Part shown: piece after piece, positions 43,053-51,278 of the stretch | How positions within the stretch are numbered: position 1 is the stretch's first letter | How the letters are laid out: every line of letters starts with the position of its first letter | Origin: Actinocatenispora sera | GTDB lineage: Bacteria > Actinomycetota > Actinomycetes > Mycobacteriales > Micromonosporaceae | Direction of reading: 5' to 3' | Assembly (NCBI RefSeq): GCF_018324685.1 | Contig: NZ_AP023354.1 | Coordinates: 1,612,001 to 1,676,000, forward strand | DNA length: 64,000 nt | Translations under genes and position numbers: made by a program | Notes under the pieces: generated by a model | Databases searched by the model: none | What the model saw: only the letters and a program-made list of their open reading frames with translations | What the model was told of the DNA's origin: nothing

Positions 43053-44435
43053 TCAGGTGCGGCCGAGGACGTGGCGCAGGCAGGACTCCAGGTCGGGCTG
43101 ACGGAACCGGTAGCCGGTGCGGGCCAGCACGTCGGGGTGCACGTTCTGGCTGGCCAGTACGGTCAGGTTGGCCCCCTCACCGCCGAACAGCAGCCGCGGC
43201 GCGAACGCCGGTACCGGCAGGACCGCCGGCCGGTGCAGCACGCCGGCGAGCGTCGCGGTGTAGGAGGCGTTCGTGACCGGCGCCGGCGCGACGCCGTTGA
43301 CCGCGCCGGACACCTCGTCGTTGGTCAGCGCGTGGTGGAAGATCCCGACGATGTCGTCGATCGACACCCAGGACAGCCACTGGTCGCCCGGCCCGAGCCG
43401 GCCACCGGCGGCGGCCAGGAACTGCGGCAACTGGTAGTGGAGCATCCCGCCGGCCGGCGACTGCACGACACCGGTGCGCACCTGCACGACCCGCACGCCG
43501 GCCTCCCGCGCCGGCCCCGCCGCCGCCTCCCACTCCCGGACCAGGGTGGCCAGGAAGTCGGTGCCCGGGCCGGACTCCTCGTCGACCCGCTCCGCGCCGC
43601 GATCCGCCCCGTAGTACCCGATCGCCGAGCCGGACACGAACACCCGCGGCCCGGCCCCCTCCCGCCGCAGCGTGACGAGCGTCCGGGCGAGCAGGCCGGT
43701 ACCGAGGATCCGGCTGCGGCGCACCGCGTCCTTGTGCGCGTGGGTGAACCGGCCGGCGATCGGCGCGCCGGCGAGGTTGACCACCGCGTCCGCCGACCGC
43801 AGCGCGGCCGGGTCGAGCGAGGCGCGTTCGGGGTCCCAGTACACCTCGTCGGGCACCCGCGGGGTGCGCCGGACGAGCCGGATCACCCGGTGCCCGCCGG
43901 TGGTCAGGAACGCGGCGAGCGCCTGCCCGATCAGCCCGGACGCGCCGGCCACCGCCACCGTCAGCGGCGGGCCGCCGGCCGCGGCGTGCGCGGCGAGATC
44001 GTCGGCCAGCTGCCGGTGCCGGTACGCGAACATCCGGCGCAGCCGCGCCTGCACCTGCCCGGCGGCCAGCTCACCGGCCGCCCCGAGCGGCAGCTGGTAC
44101 GACACCTCGTCGCGCAGCCCGGTGCCGCCCTCTTCGGCGTCGAACACGTGCCGGTGCCGCCAGCTGTCGAACGGCCCGGAGATCTGCACGTCGGTGAACT
44201 CGTGCGGCGGCTCCAGCCCGGTGTGCCGGGCCACCCAGCGCGGTGCGATCGAAGCCGGCGCGCCGGCCAGCCGCAGGATCGCCTCGGCCCCCTCGGTCAG
44301 GTCCGGCGCCTCCTGCGCCACCGTGACCGGCTCCCATGGCGGTAGCAGCCGCCGGATCGCGCCCGGCCGGGTGTGCCAGTCGAACACCTCCCGCACCGGA
44401 TGTGGCAGCGACGTCTCGGCCGTGAACCTGTGCAC
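43053..44435 (-). CDS. TIGR01777 family epimerase with SRPBCC N-terminal domain
   Basis: A 460-aa two-domain protein. Residues 1 to ~150 are a START/SRPBCC-like ligand-binding domain ('FTAETSLPHPVREVFDWHTRPGAIRRLLPPW'); from ~158 an extended-SDR domain begins with 'VAVAGASGLIGQALAAFL' and contains 'VNLAGAPIAGR', 'VSGSAIGYYG' (Tyr in YYG) and 'GDQWLSWVSIDDIVGI'. Related to YfcH/SulA-type epimerases; substrate unknown. The fusion is common in actinobacteria. Confidence 0.9.
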   Translation of the reverse strand: MHRFTAETSLPHPVREVFDWHTRPGAIRRLLPPWEPVTVAQEAPDLTEGAEAILRLAGAPASIAPRWVARHTGLEPPHEFTDVQISGPFDSWRHRHVFDAEEGGTGLRDEVSYQLPLGAAGELAAGQVQARLRRMFAYRHRQLADDLAAHAAAGGPPLTVAVAGASGLIGQALAAFLTTGGHRVIRLVRRTPRVPDEVYWDPERASLDPAALRSADAVVNLAGAPIAGRFTHAHKDAVRRSRILGTGLLARTLVTLRREGAGPRVFVSGSAIGYYGADRGAERVDEESGPGTDFLATLVREWEAAAGPAREAGVRVVQVRTGVVQSPAGGMLHYQLPQFLAAAGGRLGPGDQWLSWVSIDDIVGIFHHALTNDEVSGAVNGVAPAPVTNASYTATLAGVLHRPAVLPVPAFAPRLLFGGEGANLTVLASQNVHPDVLARTGYRFRQPDLESCLRHVLGRT

Positions 44436-44587
44436 ACCAACCTCCCACCGCGGACCTCCCAGTCTGCCCGCTCCGGCCCCGCCCGATCACCAACCCGCCA
44501 GGTTCGTCCCGCCGAACCCCGGTATCACCGCACTCGGGGACGTGCGTGCCCGCTGTGGCCGCCGCGCCCGGACGAGCATCGCCCGCG

Positions 44588-44740
44588 GACGGCGGCGCCC
44601 GGCTCGAACATCGGCCGGTGACGGCGGGGCTTGGTTCGATCATCGCTGGTGACGGCGGGGCTTGGTTCGATCATCGGCTGGGGACGGCGGGGCTCGGCAC
44701 GAACACGCCCGGGGACGGCGGCGAGGTGCAGCCGCCGAGC
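44588..44740. repeat. 31-bp tandem repeat, five copies
   Basis: Units begin with GACGGCGG at 44588, 44620, 44651, 44683 and 44714. The two central copies are nearly identical. They fill the gap 44436-44777 between the epimerase start and the end of the phytoene synthase gene. No gene is seen here. Confidence 0.85.
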
Positions 44741-44777
44741 GTGCCGCGTCGTCCGCCAGCCGCCCGCCACGCGCCGG

Positions 44778-45934
44778 TCACCAGGCGAGCCGGGCCAACT
44801 CGCGGGCGGCGACCGCGGCGCGGCGCCGGCGGGGTACCCGGGCGCGGCGGGCCAGTACGTCGAAGTCGGCGCGGGTCACCTCGTCGAGGATGCCCCGGTA
44901 CAGCACGGCCGCGGCTCGGATGCCGGGGCGGGCGGACCGGCTGAGCAGCTCGATCCCGGGCATGGCCGCCTCGTACAGCTCGTGCGCGCGGGCGACCTCG
45001 AACGCGATCAGCGCCCGTACCGCCCGGTTCGCGGTCGGCGCGGCCAGCATCGGCCGGGTCACGCCGAACCGGGCCAGGTCCTCGCCCGGCAGGTACACCC
45101 GGCCGCGATCGGAGTCCTCGCGCACGTCCCGGATGAAGTTCGTCAGCTGGAACGCCACCCCGAGCCCGCGCGCCGCCTCGCGCGCGGCGGCAACCGGCAC
45201 CCGCTCGGTACCCAGGATCGGCAGCATCATCGACCCGATCGCCGCCGCCGAGCCCGCCATGTACTCGCACAGGTCGGACCAGCGGGGTAGTCGGTCACCG
45301 TCAGATCCATCGCCATGCTGGCCAGGAACGTCCGGAAGTCGGCGACGTCCAGGTCGAACACCCGGATGGTGTGCAGCACCGCCGGCAGGATCGGGTCGGC
45401 CACCCGCTCGCCGGCCAGCCCCGCCTCGAACCGGGCGACGAACCCGCGCAGCGCCGCCTCCCGCGCCGCGACCGGGCCGCCGCAGTCCACCGCATCGTCC
45501 GCGTACCGGCTGAATCCGTAGAGCGCGTGCACGTGCCGCCGCTTCCAGGCCGGCAGCAGCATCGTGGCCAGGTAGTACGTCCGGCCGTGCCGCCGGTGCA
45601 GCGCCCGGCACCGCCGGTACGCGGCGTCCAGCGGCTCCCCGCCGCCGCCCGGCTCCGCCCAGCCCGCGACGCCCACCAGCTCCCGCCCGCCGCCCGGCTC
45701 CGCCCAGCTCGTGGGGTCCAGCGGCTCCCTGCCGTCCGGCTCTGCCGTGGCGCCCAGCGGCTCCCTGCCATCCGGCTTCGGCGTGCCGGTCGACCCGTCG
45801 TCTGGTTTCGGCGCGCCGGTTGACGCGTCGTGTGGTTTGGGCGTGCTGGTTGACGCGTCGTGTGGGTTCGGCGCGCCGTCTGGTTTCGGCGGGCCTGTCG
45901 ACTCGCCGTCCGGCTCCAGCCCGCGCACAGACAC
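44778..45934 (-). pseudogene. crtB: Phytoene synthase, frameshifted, with unusual N-terminal extension
   Basis: Squalene/phytoene synthase family enzyme that condenses two geranylgeranyl diphosphates. The N-terminal half ('YYLATMLLPAWKRRHVHALYGFSRYADDAVD', first Asp-rich motif) and the C-terminal half ('WSDLCEYMAGSAAAIGSMMLP ... QLTNFIRDVREDSDRGRVYLP', second Asp-rich motif) lie in different frames. One added base in the G run 45284-45287 joins 'TVTDYP' to 'RWSDLCEYM'. A ~100-residue Pro/Lys/Asp repeat ('STGxPKPD') precedes the normal start of homology, encoded by a ~33-bp DNA repeat. The GTG at 45934 is the furthest supported start. Divergent from idi. Confidence 0.85.
45775..45910. repeat. 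33-bp in-frame tandem repeat in crtB 5' region
   Basis: About four units of ~33 bp (containing GACGCGTCGTGTGG or GACCCGTCGTCTGG) encode STGxPKPxDA-type repeats on the minus strand. The period is a multiple of three, so the reading frame is kept. Confidence 0.8.
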
Positions 45935-46084
45935 GTCGTCCGGCCCCTCCCCGTCGATCCACGACGATTCTCACGCACCCGCCGGGTCGGTGTTGCGGCC
46001 CCCGCCCCGGTGTGAGCGGTACCGTCGCATCCGGTACCAGGCGTCGGGCCCGGCCCGGCGCGCCGCGCGATGCCGGGAGCGAGC

Positions 46085-46627
46085 ATGCCGGAAAACCGGG
46101 AAGTACACCCTGTCGAACTGGTCGATGCGGCGGGCCGGGGGATCGGCACGTGCACCGTGGCCGAGGCGCACACCCTGCCCGGGCGGCATCACCGTGCCTA
46201 CTCGGTACTGCTCGCCGGACCGGACGGGGTGCTGCTGCAGCGCCGCGCGGCCTCGAAGACCCGGTTCCCGCTGCGCTGGTCGAACACCTGCTGCGGCCAC
46301 CCGGCGCCGAACGGCGACCTGGCCGCGTCGGCGGCGCAACGGCTCGCCGAGGAGATGGGCGTCACCGGGGTCGAGCTGCGCGAGGTCGGCGAGTTCGACT
46401 ACCGGGCCGAGGACGCCGCGACCAACCGGGTCGAGGACGAACACGACCACGTCCTCGTCGGCTACGTCGACGGCGCGACCCCGGACCCCGATCCGGCCGA
46501 GGTGGGGCAGTGGCGCTGGGTGTCGCTGCCGGAGCTGCGGTCGGCCGTCGAGGCCGACCCCGACTCGTACACGCCGTGGCTGCCCGGCGTCCTCCGGCTC
46601 GCCGAACCCGCCGTCCTGAAGTCCTGA
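46085..46627 (+). CDS. idi: Isopentenyl-diphosphate delta-isomerase, type 1
   Basis: A 180-aa Nudix-fold enzyme that interconverts isopentenyl and dimethylallyl diphosphate. The active-site Cys is in 'WSNTCCGHPAPNGD', the Nudix-like Glu box in 'AAQRLAEEMGV' and the metal Glu residues in 'NRVEDEHDHVLVG'. The ATG at 46085 has GGGAGC upstream. It diverges from the phytoene synthase gene, fitting supply of C5 units for carotenoids. Confidence 0.93.
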   Translation: MPENREVHPVELVDAAGRGIGTCTVAEAHTLPGRHHRAYSVLLAGPDGVLLQRRAASKTRFPLRWSNTCCGHPAPNGDLAASAAQRLAEEMGVTGVELREVGEFDYRAEDAATNRVEDEHDHVLVGYVDGATPDPDPAEVGQWRWVSLPELRSAVEADPDSYTPWLPGVLRLAEPAVLKS

Positions 46628-46642
46628 CCCGGACACTCCTGA

Positions 46643-46800
46643 GGCGCCGCACACCCGAACCCGGACGTTCCGGCGGCGCCGCCGCACACTCGATGCCGGC
46701 CTCCAGAGGCGCCGCCGCACACCGGAAGCCGGGCTCCAGCGGCGCCGCCGCACACCCGAAGCCGTGCTCCTGAGGCGCCGTGCGCCTGGGCGGCGTACGG
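46643..46800. repeat. 33-bp tandem repeat downstream of idi
   Basis: Units beginning GGCGCCGC lie at 46643, 46675, 46708, 46741 and 46773, period 32-33 bp, with moderate divergence. They occupy the gap 46628-47002, which holds no other recognised feature. Confidence 0.8.
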
Positions 46801-47002
46801 CTGAGGCGCGGAACACCTGAGGCGCCGACCACCCGGATACCGCCGTGCCGGCCGGCGTGCGTCGCGGCGCGGCTGACGCTGCGCGATTTCCCGGCCACAC
46901 CGCGCATCCGGCGTGTCAGAACTCAAACACTCCGGCACGTCGATGCCGTGCCGAGCCGTTCTAACCTGACCCGGGGATGGCTAACCGGACGAGGTGGGGC
47001 AG

Positions 47003-47788
47003 ATGCGGCATCGTTGGCGACTGGTGGTGGCGGCGCTGGGGCTGACGCTGCTGCCCGCGGGATGCGGGAGCGCGCCCGCACGGGCCGGGGGGCCGGGCGC
47101 CGCCCGGCCCCGATCACATTCGCCGTCGCCGACCGCGAGCCCGTCACCGAGCGTGCAGGCGCGGCTGGTCAGGTCGACCGCTCTGCCCGGCGGTGGCGAC
47201 GGCCCCAGCGGTTCGCTGCGCACCACCGGAACCGCCGCGGTCGCGCTCACCTTCGACGACGGCCCCAGCCCGGTGTGGACGCCGAAGGTACTGGCGCTGC
47301 TGAAGCGCCACCACCTGCACGCGACGTTCTGCCTGATCGGCGAGCAGGTCAAGGAGTACCCGAAGCTGGTCGCCCGGATCATCGCCGGTGGCCACACCTT
47401 GTGCAACCACTCCTGGGACCACGACGAGTTCATGTCCCAGCGATCCACCAAGTACATCCGGTCCGAGCTGACCCGGACCGACCGGGCCATCCGCAAGGCG
47501 GCACCCGGGGCCACCGTGCGTTACTACCGGCAGCCCGGCGGGAACTGGTCGAAGCGCATCGTCCGGGTGTCCCACCAGCTCGGCATGGCGCCGCTCGGCT
47601 GGTCCGTCGACCCGTCCGACTGGAAGCGCCCGCCGACCAGCTCGATCATCGCGAACGTGAAATCGAACACCGGCCACGGATCGATCGTGCTGATGCACGA
47701 CGGCGGCGGCGACCGCTCACACACGTACGCCGCGCTGCGCACGCTGCTGCCGTACCTTTCCCGCCGGTACGACCTGATTCGCCTCTAG
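47003..47788 (+). CDS. Polysaccharide deacetylase (NodB/CE4) lipoprotein
   Basis: A 261-aa exported CE4 enzyme. The lipobox LPAGC (Cys ~21) is followed by a Ser/Pro-rich linker, then the NodB domain: 'VALTFDDGPSPVWT' (catalytic Asp pair), the zinc His pair in 'LCNHSWDHDEF', 'RYYRQPGGNW' and 'GSIVLMHDGGGDRSHT'. It would remove acetyl groups from peptidoglycan or chitin-like polymers at the cell surface. The ATG at 47003 follows GAGGTGGGG. Confidence 0.92.
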   Translation: MRHRWRLVVAALGLTLLPAGCGSAPARAGGPGAARPRSHSPSPTASPSPSVQARLVRSTALPGGGDGPSGSLRTTGTAAVALTFDDGPSPVWTPKVLALLKRHHLHATFCLIGEQVKEYPKLVARIIAGGHTLCNHSWDHDEFMSQRSTKYIRSELTRTDRAIRKAAPGATVRYYRQPGGNWSKRIVRVSHQLGMAPLGWSVDPSDWKRPPTSSIIANVKSNTGHGSIVLMHDGGGDRSHTYAALRTLLPYLSRRYDLIRL

Positions 47789-47880
47789 GGGCTCCAGCCG
47801 GGCGACCGGGTCAAGGGCCCGGTGTGGTCCGGGTGGTCGGGCCGGTGGACCCGGAGGCCCGCGGGTGCCGGGGATCGGAT

Positions 47881-47909
47881 TTGGACGGCGGGGCGGCGTC
47901 ACGTATGCT
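47881..47909 (+). promoter_or_regulatory. Vegetative promoter of the tRNA-Glu/Asp operon
   Basis: -35 TTGGAC at 47881-47886, a 17-bp spacer and -10 TATGCT at 47904-47909: an excellent sigma-70/HrdB match about 95 bp before tRNA-Glu. Confidence 0.75.
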
Positions 47910-48002
47910 TGCGTCGCTTCCAACGGCAGGCCGGCGGAGGTGCTGGGTCCGGTTGCACGGTGCCAAGATGGTTCTGCCATCATGGTTCAGCAACAGCCAA
48001 GC

Positions 48003-48075
48003 GCCCTCATCGTCTAGTGGCCCAGGACGCCGCCCTTTCAAGGCGGTAGCACGGGTTCGAATCCCGTTGGGGGCA
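48003..48075 (+). tRNA. tRNA-Glu (anticodon TTC)
   Basis: A 73-nt tRNA with acceptor GCCCTCA/TGGGGGC, anticodon loop CTTTCAA (TTC) and T-arm ACGGG/CCCGT. The 3' CCA is not encoded. First of two tRNAs in one transcript. Confidence 0.96.
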
Positions 48076-48095
48076 CGACCGGGTCTTCCGGACCA

Positions 48096-48169
48096 GGTCC
48101 CGTGGAGCAGTTGGAGTGCTCGCCGCCCTGTCAAGGCGGAGGTCGCGGGTTCAAGTCCCGTCGGGACCG
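48096..48169 (+). tRNA. tRNA-Asp (anticodon GTC)
   Basis: A 74-nt tRNA with acceptor GGTCCCG/CGGGACC and anticodon loop CTGTCAA. It lies 20 bp after tRNA-Glu, a conserved actinobacterial pairing, and is followed by a strong hairpin. Confidence 0.96.
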
Positions 48170-48176
48170 CCGACTG

Positions 48177-48215
48177 GCCGGCGTGTGTTCGCGGAAAGCG
48201 CGAACACACGCCGGC
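48177..48215 (+). terminator. Terminator of the tRNA-Glu/Asp transcript
   Basis: Perfect 17-bp stem with a 5-nt loop (arms 48177-48193 and 48199-48215), then TTTGTGTTT. Two smaller hairpins follow (48226-48244 and 48254-48276, the latter a GGGGGCTTCGCCCCC type). Nothing else is seen up to tRNA-Phe. Confidence 0.88.
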
Positions 48216-48437
48216 TTTGTGTTTCCTGGGGGCGCAGCCCCCAGACCCCGCGCCGGAGGGGGCTTCGCCCCCCGGCACCCCCGAGCTCGTGTCGCCGTTC
48301 GCTGTCGGCTTGCCCGCGTGCTGTGCGCTCGGGCTCTCGTCTTGCGGTGCGTACGCGTGGGCCGGGGCTCTCGGTGGGTACGGGAACCGGGTGGGAGGCT
48401 CGCCGGGTGGGCGGGTACGATGTGGCGAGCATGCTGC

Positions 48438-48514
48438 GGTCAGGTAGCTCAGTTGGTACGAGCGTCCGCCTGAAAAGCGGAAGGTCGGCGGTTCGACCCC
48501 GCCCCTGACCACCA
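48438..48514 (+). tRNA. tRNA-Phe (anticodon GAA), integration site of the AICE
   Basis: A 77-nt tRNA with acceptor GGTCAGG/CCTGACC, anticodon loop CTGAAAA (GAA at 48472-48474), T-arm GGCGG/CCGCC and encoded CCA. Its 3' part from 48464 is identical to the copy at 60505-60570, so the element restored a complete tRNA gene on insertion. Confidence 0.96.
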
Positions 48515-48529
48515 CAGAGGACCAGGCAT
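48464..48529 (+). repeat. attL, 66-bp core of the integrated AICE
   Basis: Identical over 66 bp to 60505-60570. It starts in the anticodon stem of tRNA-Phe and runs past the gene end into the terminator hairpin. This is the left border of the element. Confidence 0.93.
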
Positions 48530-48554
48530 TTCGCCTGGTCCTTCTACTTTTTCG
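48518..48554 (+). terminator. Element-borne terminator of tRNA-Phe
   Basis: 10-bp stem AGGACCAGGC/GCCTGGTCCT (48518-48527, 48533-48542) then a T-rich tail. A second copy, the original chromosomal one, lies at 60559-60583. Confidence 0.8.
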
Positions 48555-48621
48555 GCGATTATCGAACTCTCTTGCGACTGCCCGCGAGTGACCGTGATTC
48601 GCCTTGATCATCTGCCCCTTA

Positions 48622-48639
48622 TCGCACGCGGATCGCACG
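48622..48639 (+). promoter_or_regulatory. 18-bp candidate integrase arm site, left end
   Basis: TCGCACGCGGATCGCACG occurs here and again, same orientation, at 60451-60468. Both copies lie just inside the element, 90-100 bp from the left core and 36 bp from the right core. It also has internal repetition (TCGCACG twice). Probable arm-type site for Int or Xis; inferred. Confidence 0.5.
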
Positions 48640-48688
48640 CGGTCTGTCCATCCCGTCTGCCGTCGGCCCACCCTCTGGGGTAGCGGGG

Positions 48689-48750
48689 CTGTCCTGTCTG
48701 GTGAAGGTGGAGCGCCCAACTGGACGAACGACCTTCGCCAGACAGGACAG
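48689..48750. repeat. 20-bp inverted repeat in the AICE left arm
   Basis: Arms 48689-48708 and 48731-48750 are complementary at 19 of 20 positions, with a 22-nt spacer. It lies in the 48530-49332 segment, which has no convincing gene. It could be a transfer locus (clt-like), a single-strand origin or a terminator; the sequence does not decide. Confidence 0.75.
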
Positions 48751-49332
48751 GTCTGCTACGGCTTCGCCTGGGTCGTCGGCGGGCGGGATGGACGCTCTCT
48801 CGGCAACCACGCATCGACCGGTACTCGCTGGCTCTCCCCGCCCATCCCGGAGCCTGAGCGCCCCGCAGGAGGCATGCTCTCGATCTGTGTGCGGCTCGGG
48901 CCGCGGTGCTCGGGCACGGCCAGGCGGTGAAGGCCGGAATGCTGCATACGGCTCGTCTCGTCCGGCGGACCGTGCCCGGCGGGTCTCGGGGGCAAGATGG
49001 CCCCGGGGTTGGGCCATCGCGGCAGCGCTCGCCCGGAACCACTGCGAACAGCGGCCACGCAGAGGCGAGCGTAAGGCCGTGCCCGACAGCTCGTCCTGGT
49101 CCTGGCGGTGCTTGTCGACGGCGGCGCCGGGTGCGGGCCGGCCTTCCGCCCGCCGAGGCCGCCAGGCCGTAGGCGGGCGGGCCTTCCCGGACCGTGCCCG
49201 GCGCCTGCGCCGCGTCAGCGGCGCCTTGATCCAGTAGAGACTAATTCGGCAGTGCAGCCCAGACGTTCGGGTGGTATCGGACAGGTGGAAAGGCCAGTAT
49301 CCTGGTGAAGCCGAGCTGAGGAGGCGAGACCG

Positions 49333-49545
49333 TTGGCCGTACCACCACCACCACCGCCACCGCTTGGACAACCAAGTGACGGGGTTGTCACGATGCTCTC
49401 GTCCGATCAGTGGCGCGAGATGGCTGGTCGGGAACTTCGGGCGTTGAACCTGAGTTATGACGATCTTGTCTCGCAGCACGCAACCGGACACTTCAGTTCG
49501 ACTGCGGCTCGGAAGCTTTGGTTCTTAATCGGTGGCACACTCTAA
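49333..49545 (+). CDS. Small AICE cargo protein (70 aa), function unknown
   Basis: Not recognised with certainty. After an odd 'VPPPPPPPLGQP' leader it reads 'LSSDQWREMAGRELRALNLSYDDLVSQHATGHFSSTAARKLWFLIGGTL', a compact helical domain. A TTG start at 49333 is preceded by GAGGAGG. The stop lies 14 bases inside the next gene, so the two are translationally coupled and probably act together. An internal ATG at 49393 (MLSSDQW) could be the true start. Possible small partner (antitoxin- or adaptor-like) of the 220-aa protein; this is inference. Confidence 0.65.
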   Translation: MAVPPPPPPPLGQPSDGVVTMLSSDQWREMAGRELRALNLSYDDLVSQHATGHFSSTAARKLWFLIGGTL

Positions 49546-50194
49546 GCTGCAGACGAAGGCGCGCGATTTCGCAGCCGACGCTCAAGCGCTATTGAATCGG
49601 ACAGTCTGCAATAATGTACGAGTGGCCGCCACGGCGGACAACGGTAGTGGATTCGTTGCGGTCGCTACTAACCTGAGTGGGCTGCGATCAACCCGCGTCG
49701 AAGTAATCTCGGGTTCACGCCAGTTCAATGTGTACTTGGAGCTCGAGTGTCAAGTACATCTCGAGTCAGGCACCGACTATCTTACGGTGAATAAGTCGAC
49801 GTTTAGCGTCTACGCTGGCCCGGACGAAGATGACCCGGTGTTCCATTACGACTTTGAGCGTAACAAACAGGGTTACACCGAGGCCCACCTGCAGGTACTC
49901 GGAGAGAATGCCCCAATGACTCAGGTGATGCGGGAATTGTGTAGCAGAAAGCAGAAGCTACTCGGTGACTTGCATTTCCCGGTCGGCGGCCGACGATTTC
50001 GCCCATCGATCGAAGATCTTATAGAGTTTCTAATCGAGGAAGAATTGGCCAAGCCGAAGCTCGGTTGGCGAAACGTCCTCGATCGGAGCCGTGCCAAATT
50101 TCAGGAAATACAACTTCGCGCTGCCATTCGGCAAAACCCAGGCGTCGCACTTTCTGCTCTTGTTGACGATGGATATCACCTGTCGAAGTCTTAA
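49532..50194 (+). CDS. AICE cargo protein (220 aa), function unknown
   Basis: Not assigned to a named family. The N-terminal ~110 residues look beta-rich ('VRVAATADNGSGFVAVATNL', 'FNVYLELECQVHLESG'); then 'VFHYDFERNKQGYTEAHLQV', 'HFPVGGRRFRPSIEDLIEFLIEEEL' and an Arg-rich C-terminus. Base composition is clearly lower in GC than all neighbours and rarer codons such as ATA, TTA and AGA appear, so it was acquired recently. A GTG at 49532 overlaps the preceding gene by 14 bases. The position, at the variable end of an AICE, is where accessory or defence cargo is usually carried. Confidence 0.7.
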   Translation: MAHSKLQTKARDFAADAQALLNRTVCNNVRVAATADNGSGFVAVATNLSGLRSTRVEVISGSRQFNVYLELECQVHLESGTDYLTVNKSTFSVYAGPDEDDPVFHYDFERNKQGYTEAHLQVLGENAPMTQVMRELCSRKQKLLGDLHFPVGGRRFRPSIEDLIEFLIEEELAKPKLGWRNVLDRSRAKFQEIQLRAAIRQNPGVALSALVDDGYHLSKS

Positions 50195-50339
50195 CTTGCT
50201 CCCGCACCACAAACCGTTTGATGTGTGCACGTCGGCGGTTGTGGACCTGCACGGTCATTTAGGTCGCACCGTGAGATTTTCCATGGAGCGCTAGCGGTAG
50301 TGGGCCTGGATCTGCCGAGCTATCGCGCCGTGCCGACCG

Positions 50340-50420
50340 CGCATGTACTGTGTGCATATCTACGGATGGCGACCATCGTGCATGCCGTGATTCGGTCTGG
50401 CTCGATGACGGGGGTGCCGA
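50340..50420 (+). promoter_or_regulatory. Operator region of the XRE regulator
   Basis: GTGCATATCTAC at 50352-50363 and a half-conserved GTGCATGCCGTG at 50378-50389, spaced 26 bp. The full 12-mer recurs twice before the transfer operon (52823, 52847). The XRE protein encoded directly downstream is the natural candidate to bind it. Confidence 0.6.
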
Positions 50421-51278
50421 GTGACTGCTAAGCCGACGCAGATTGCCGCACGTCGGCAACTCGGAGAGGAACTTCGGCGACTGCGTATGTCCGTCTCACG
50501 AACGGGGCAGCAGGTGGCGGCGGCGCTGGGGTGGCATCAGTCGAAGGTGAGCCGGATCGAGGCGGGAAAGAACTTGATCCGGGTGGAGGACGTGGAGGCG
50601 CTGGTCGGGGTGCTCGACGCTCCGCCGGATGAGGCTCGGCGGTTGTTTGATCTGGCAGCGGTGAACGTTGGGGAGCCGGGGTCCTGGCGGAACTCGTCGC
50701 GGTCGGGACTGACTCGGCGGCAGCGAGACTTCATCGCGCTGGAGGCGTCTGCGGTCGGCATCCTGCACTATCAGCCCGTCTTGGTGCCTGGGTACATGCA
50801 GACGCCGGAGTACGCACGTCGGATCGCCGCGATGGCTGGCGCGTCGGATCTGGATCGGGCGGTGGAGCAGCGGCAGGCTCGTCGGGCGACGTTGGAGTCT
50901 GACTCGGCGCCGAGCTATCGGATCGTGCTGTTGGAGACGGCGCTTCGGTGGCGGCCGGTGCCGATGGAGGCGATGGCCGAGCAGCTCGACCAAGTGGTGA
51001 AGCTCGCGCGACGGTCCAATGTGGACCTACGGGTGGTGTCGTTCGACATCGAACAGGTGGCGTACGTGCAGCACCCGTTCATGGTGTTCGACTTCGCGGG
51101 CGAGATCCACCCGGAAGGACTGGTGGAGACCACCACGCAGGATCTCAAGGTGAAGGATGCGAACTCGCTGGGTTCGCTTCGTCACTACTTTGATCAACTG
51201 TCTTCCTCTGCGCTGGGCAAGGCTGATTCACTCGCGCTTGTCCGATCGGTTGCGGCCTCGTACCGAGACCGCGCATGA
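50421..51278 (+). CDS. XRE-family regulator with DUF5753 domain
   Basis: A 285-aa regulator. The N-terminal HTH (~residues 10-65, 'LRRLRMSVSRTGQQVAAALGWHQSKVSRIEAGK') is followed by DUF5753 ('ALEASAVGILHYQPVLVPGYMQTPEYARRI ... QRQARRATLE'). Such proteins usually work with a DUF397 partner, which is the next gene (4-base overlap). In this element it probably represses itself and the transfer operon through the shared 12-bp motif. A GTG at 50421 is the start. Confidence 0.88.
   Translation: MTAKPTQIAARRQLGEELRRLRMSVSRTGQQVAAALGWHQSKVSRIEAGKNLIRVEDVEALVGVLDAPPDEARRLFDLAAVNVGEPGSWRNSSRSGLTRRQRDFIALEASAVGILHYQPVLVPGYMQTPEYARRIAAMAGASDLDRAVEQRQARRATLESDSAPSYRIVLLETALRWRPVPMEAMAEQLDQVVKLARRSNVDLRVVSFDIEQVAYVQHPFMVFDFAGEIHPEGLVETTTQDLKVKDANSLGSLRHYFDQLSSSALGKADSLALVRSVAASYRDRA

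Noticed and set aside
48604-49491. Long open frames on both strands in the AICE left arm
   Set aside because: They are Arg/Pro/Ser-rich without recognised domains or convincing ribosome-binding sites, overlap each other and reflect high GC; the segment is treated as non-coding.
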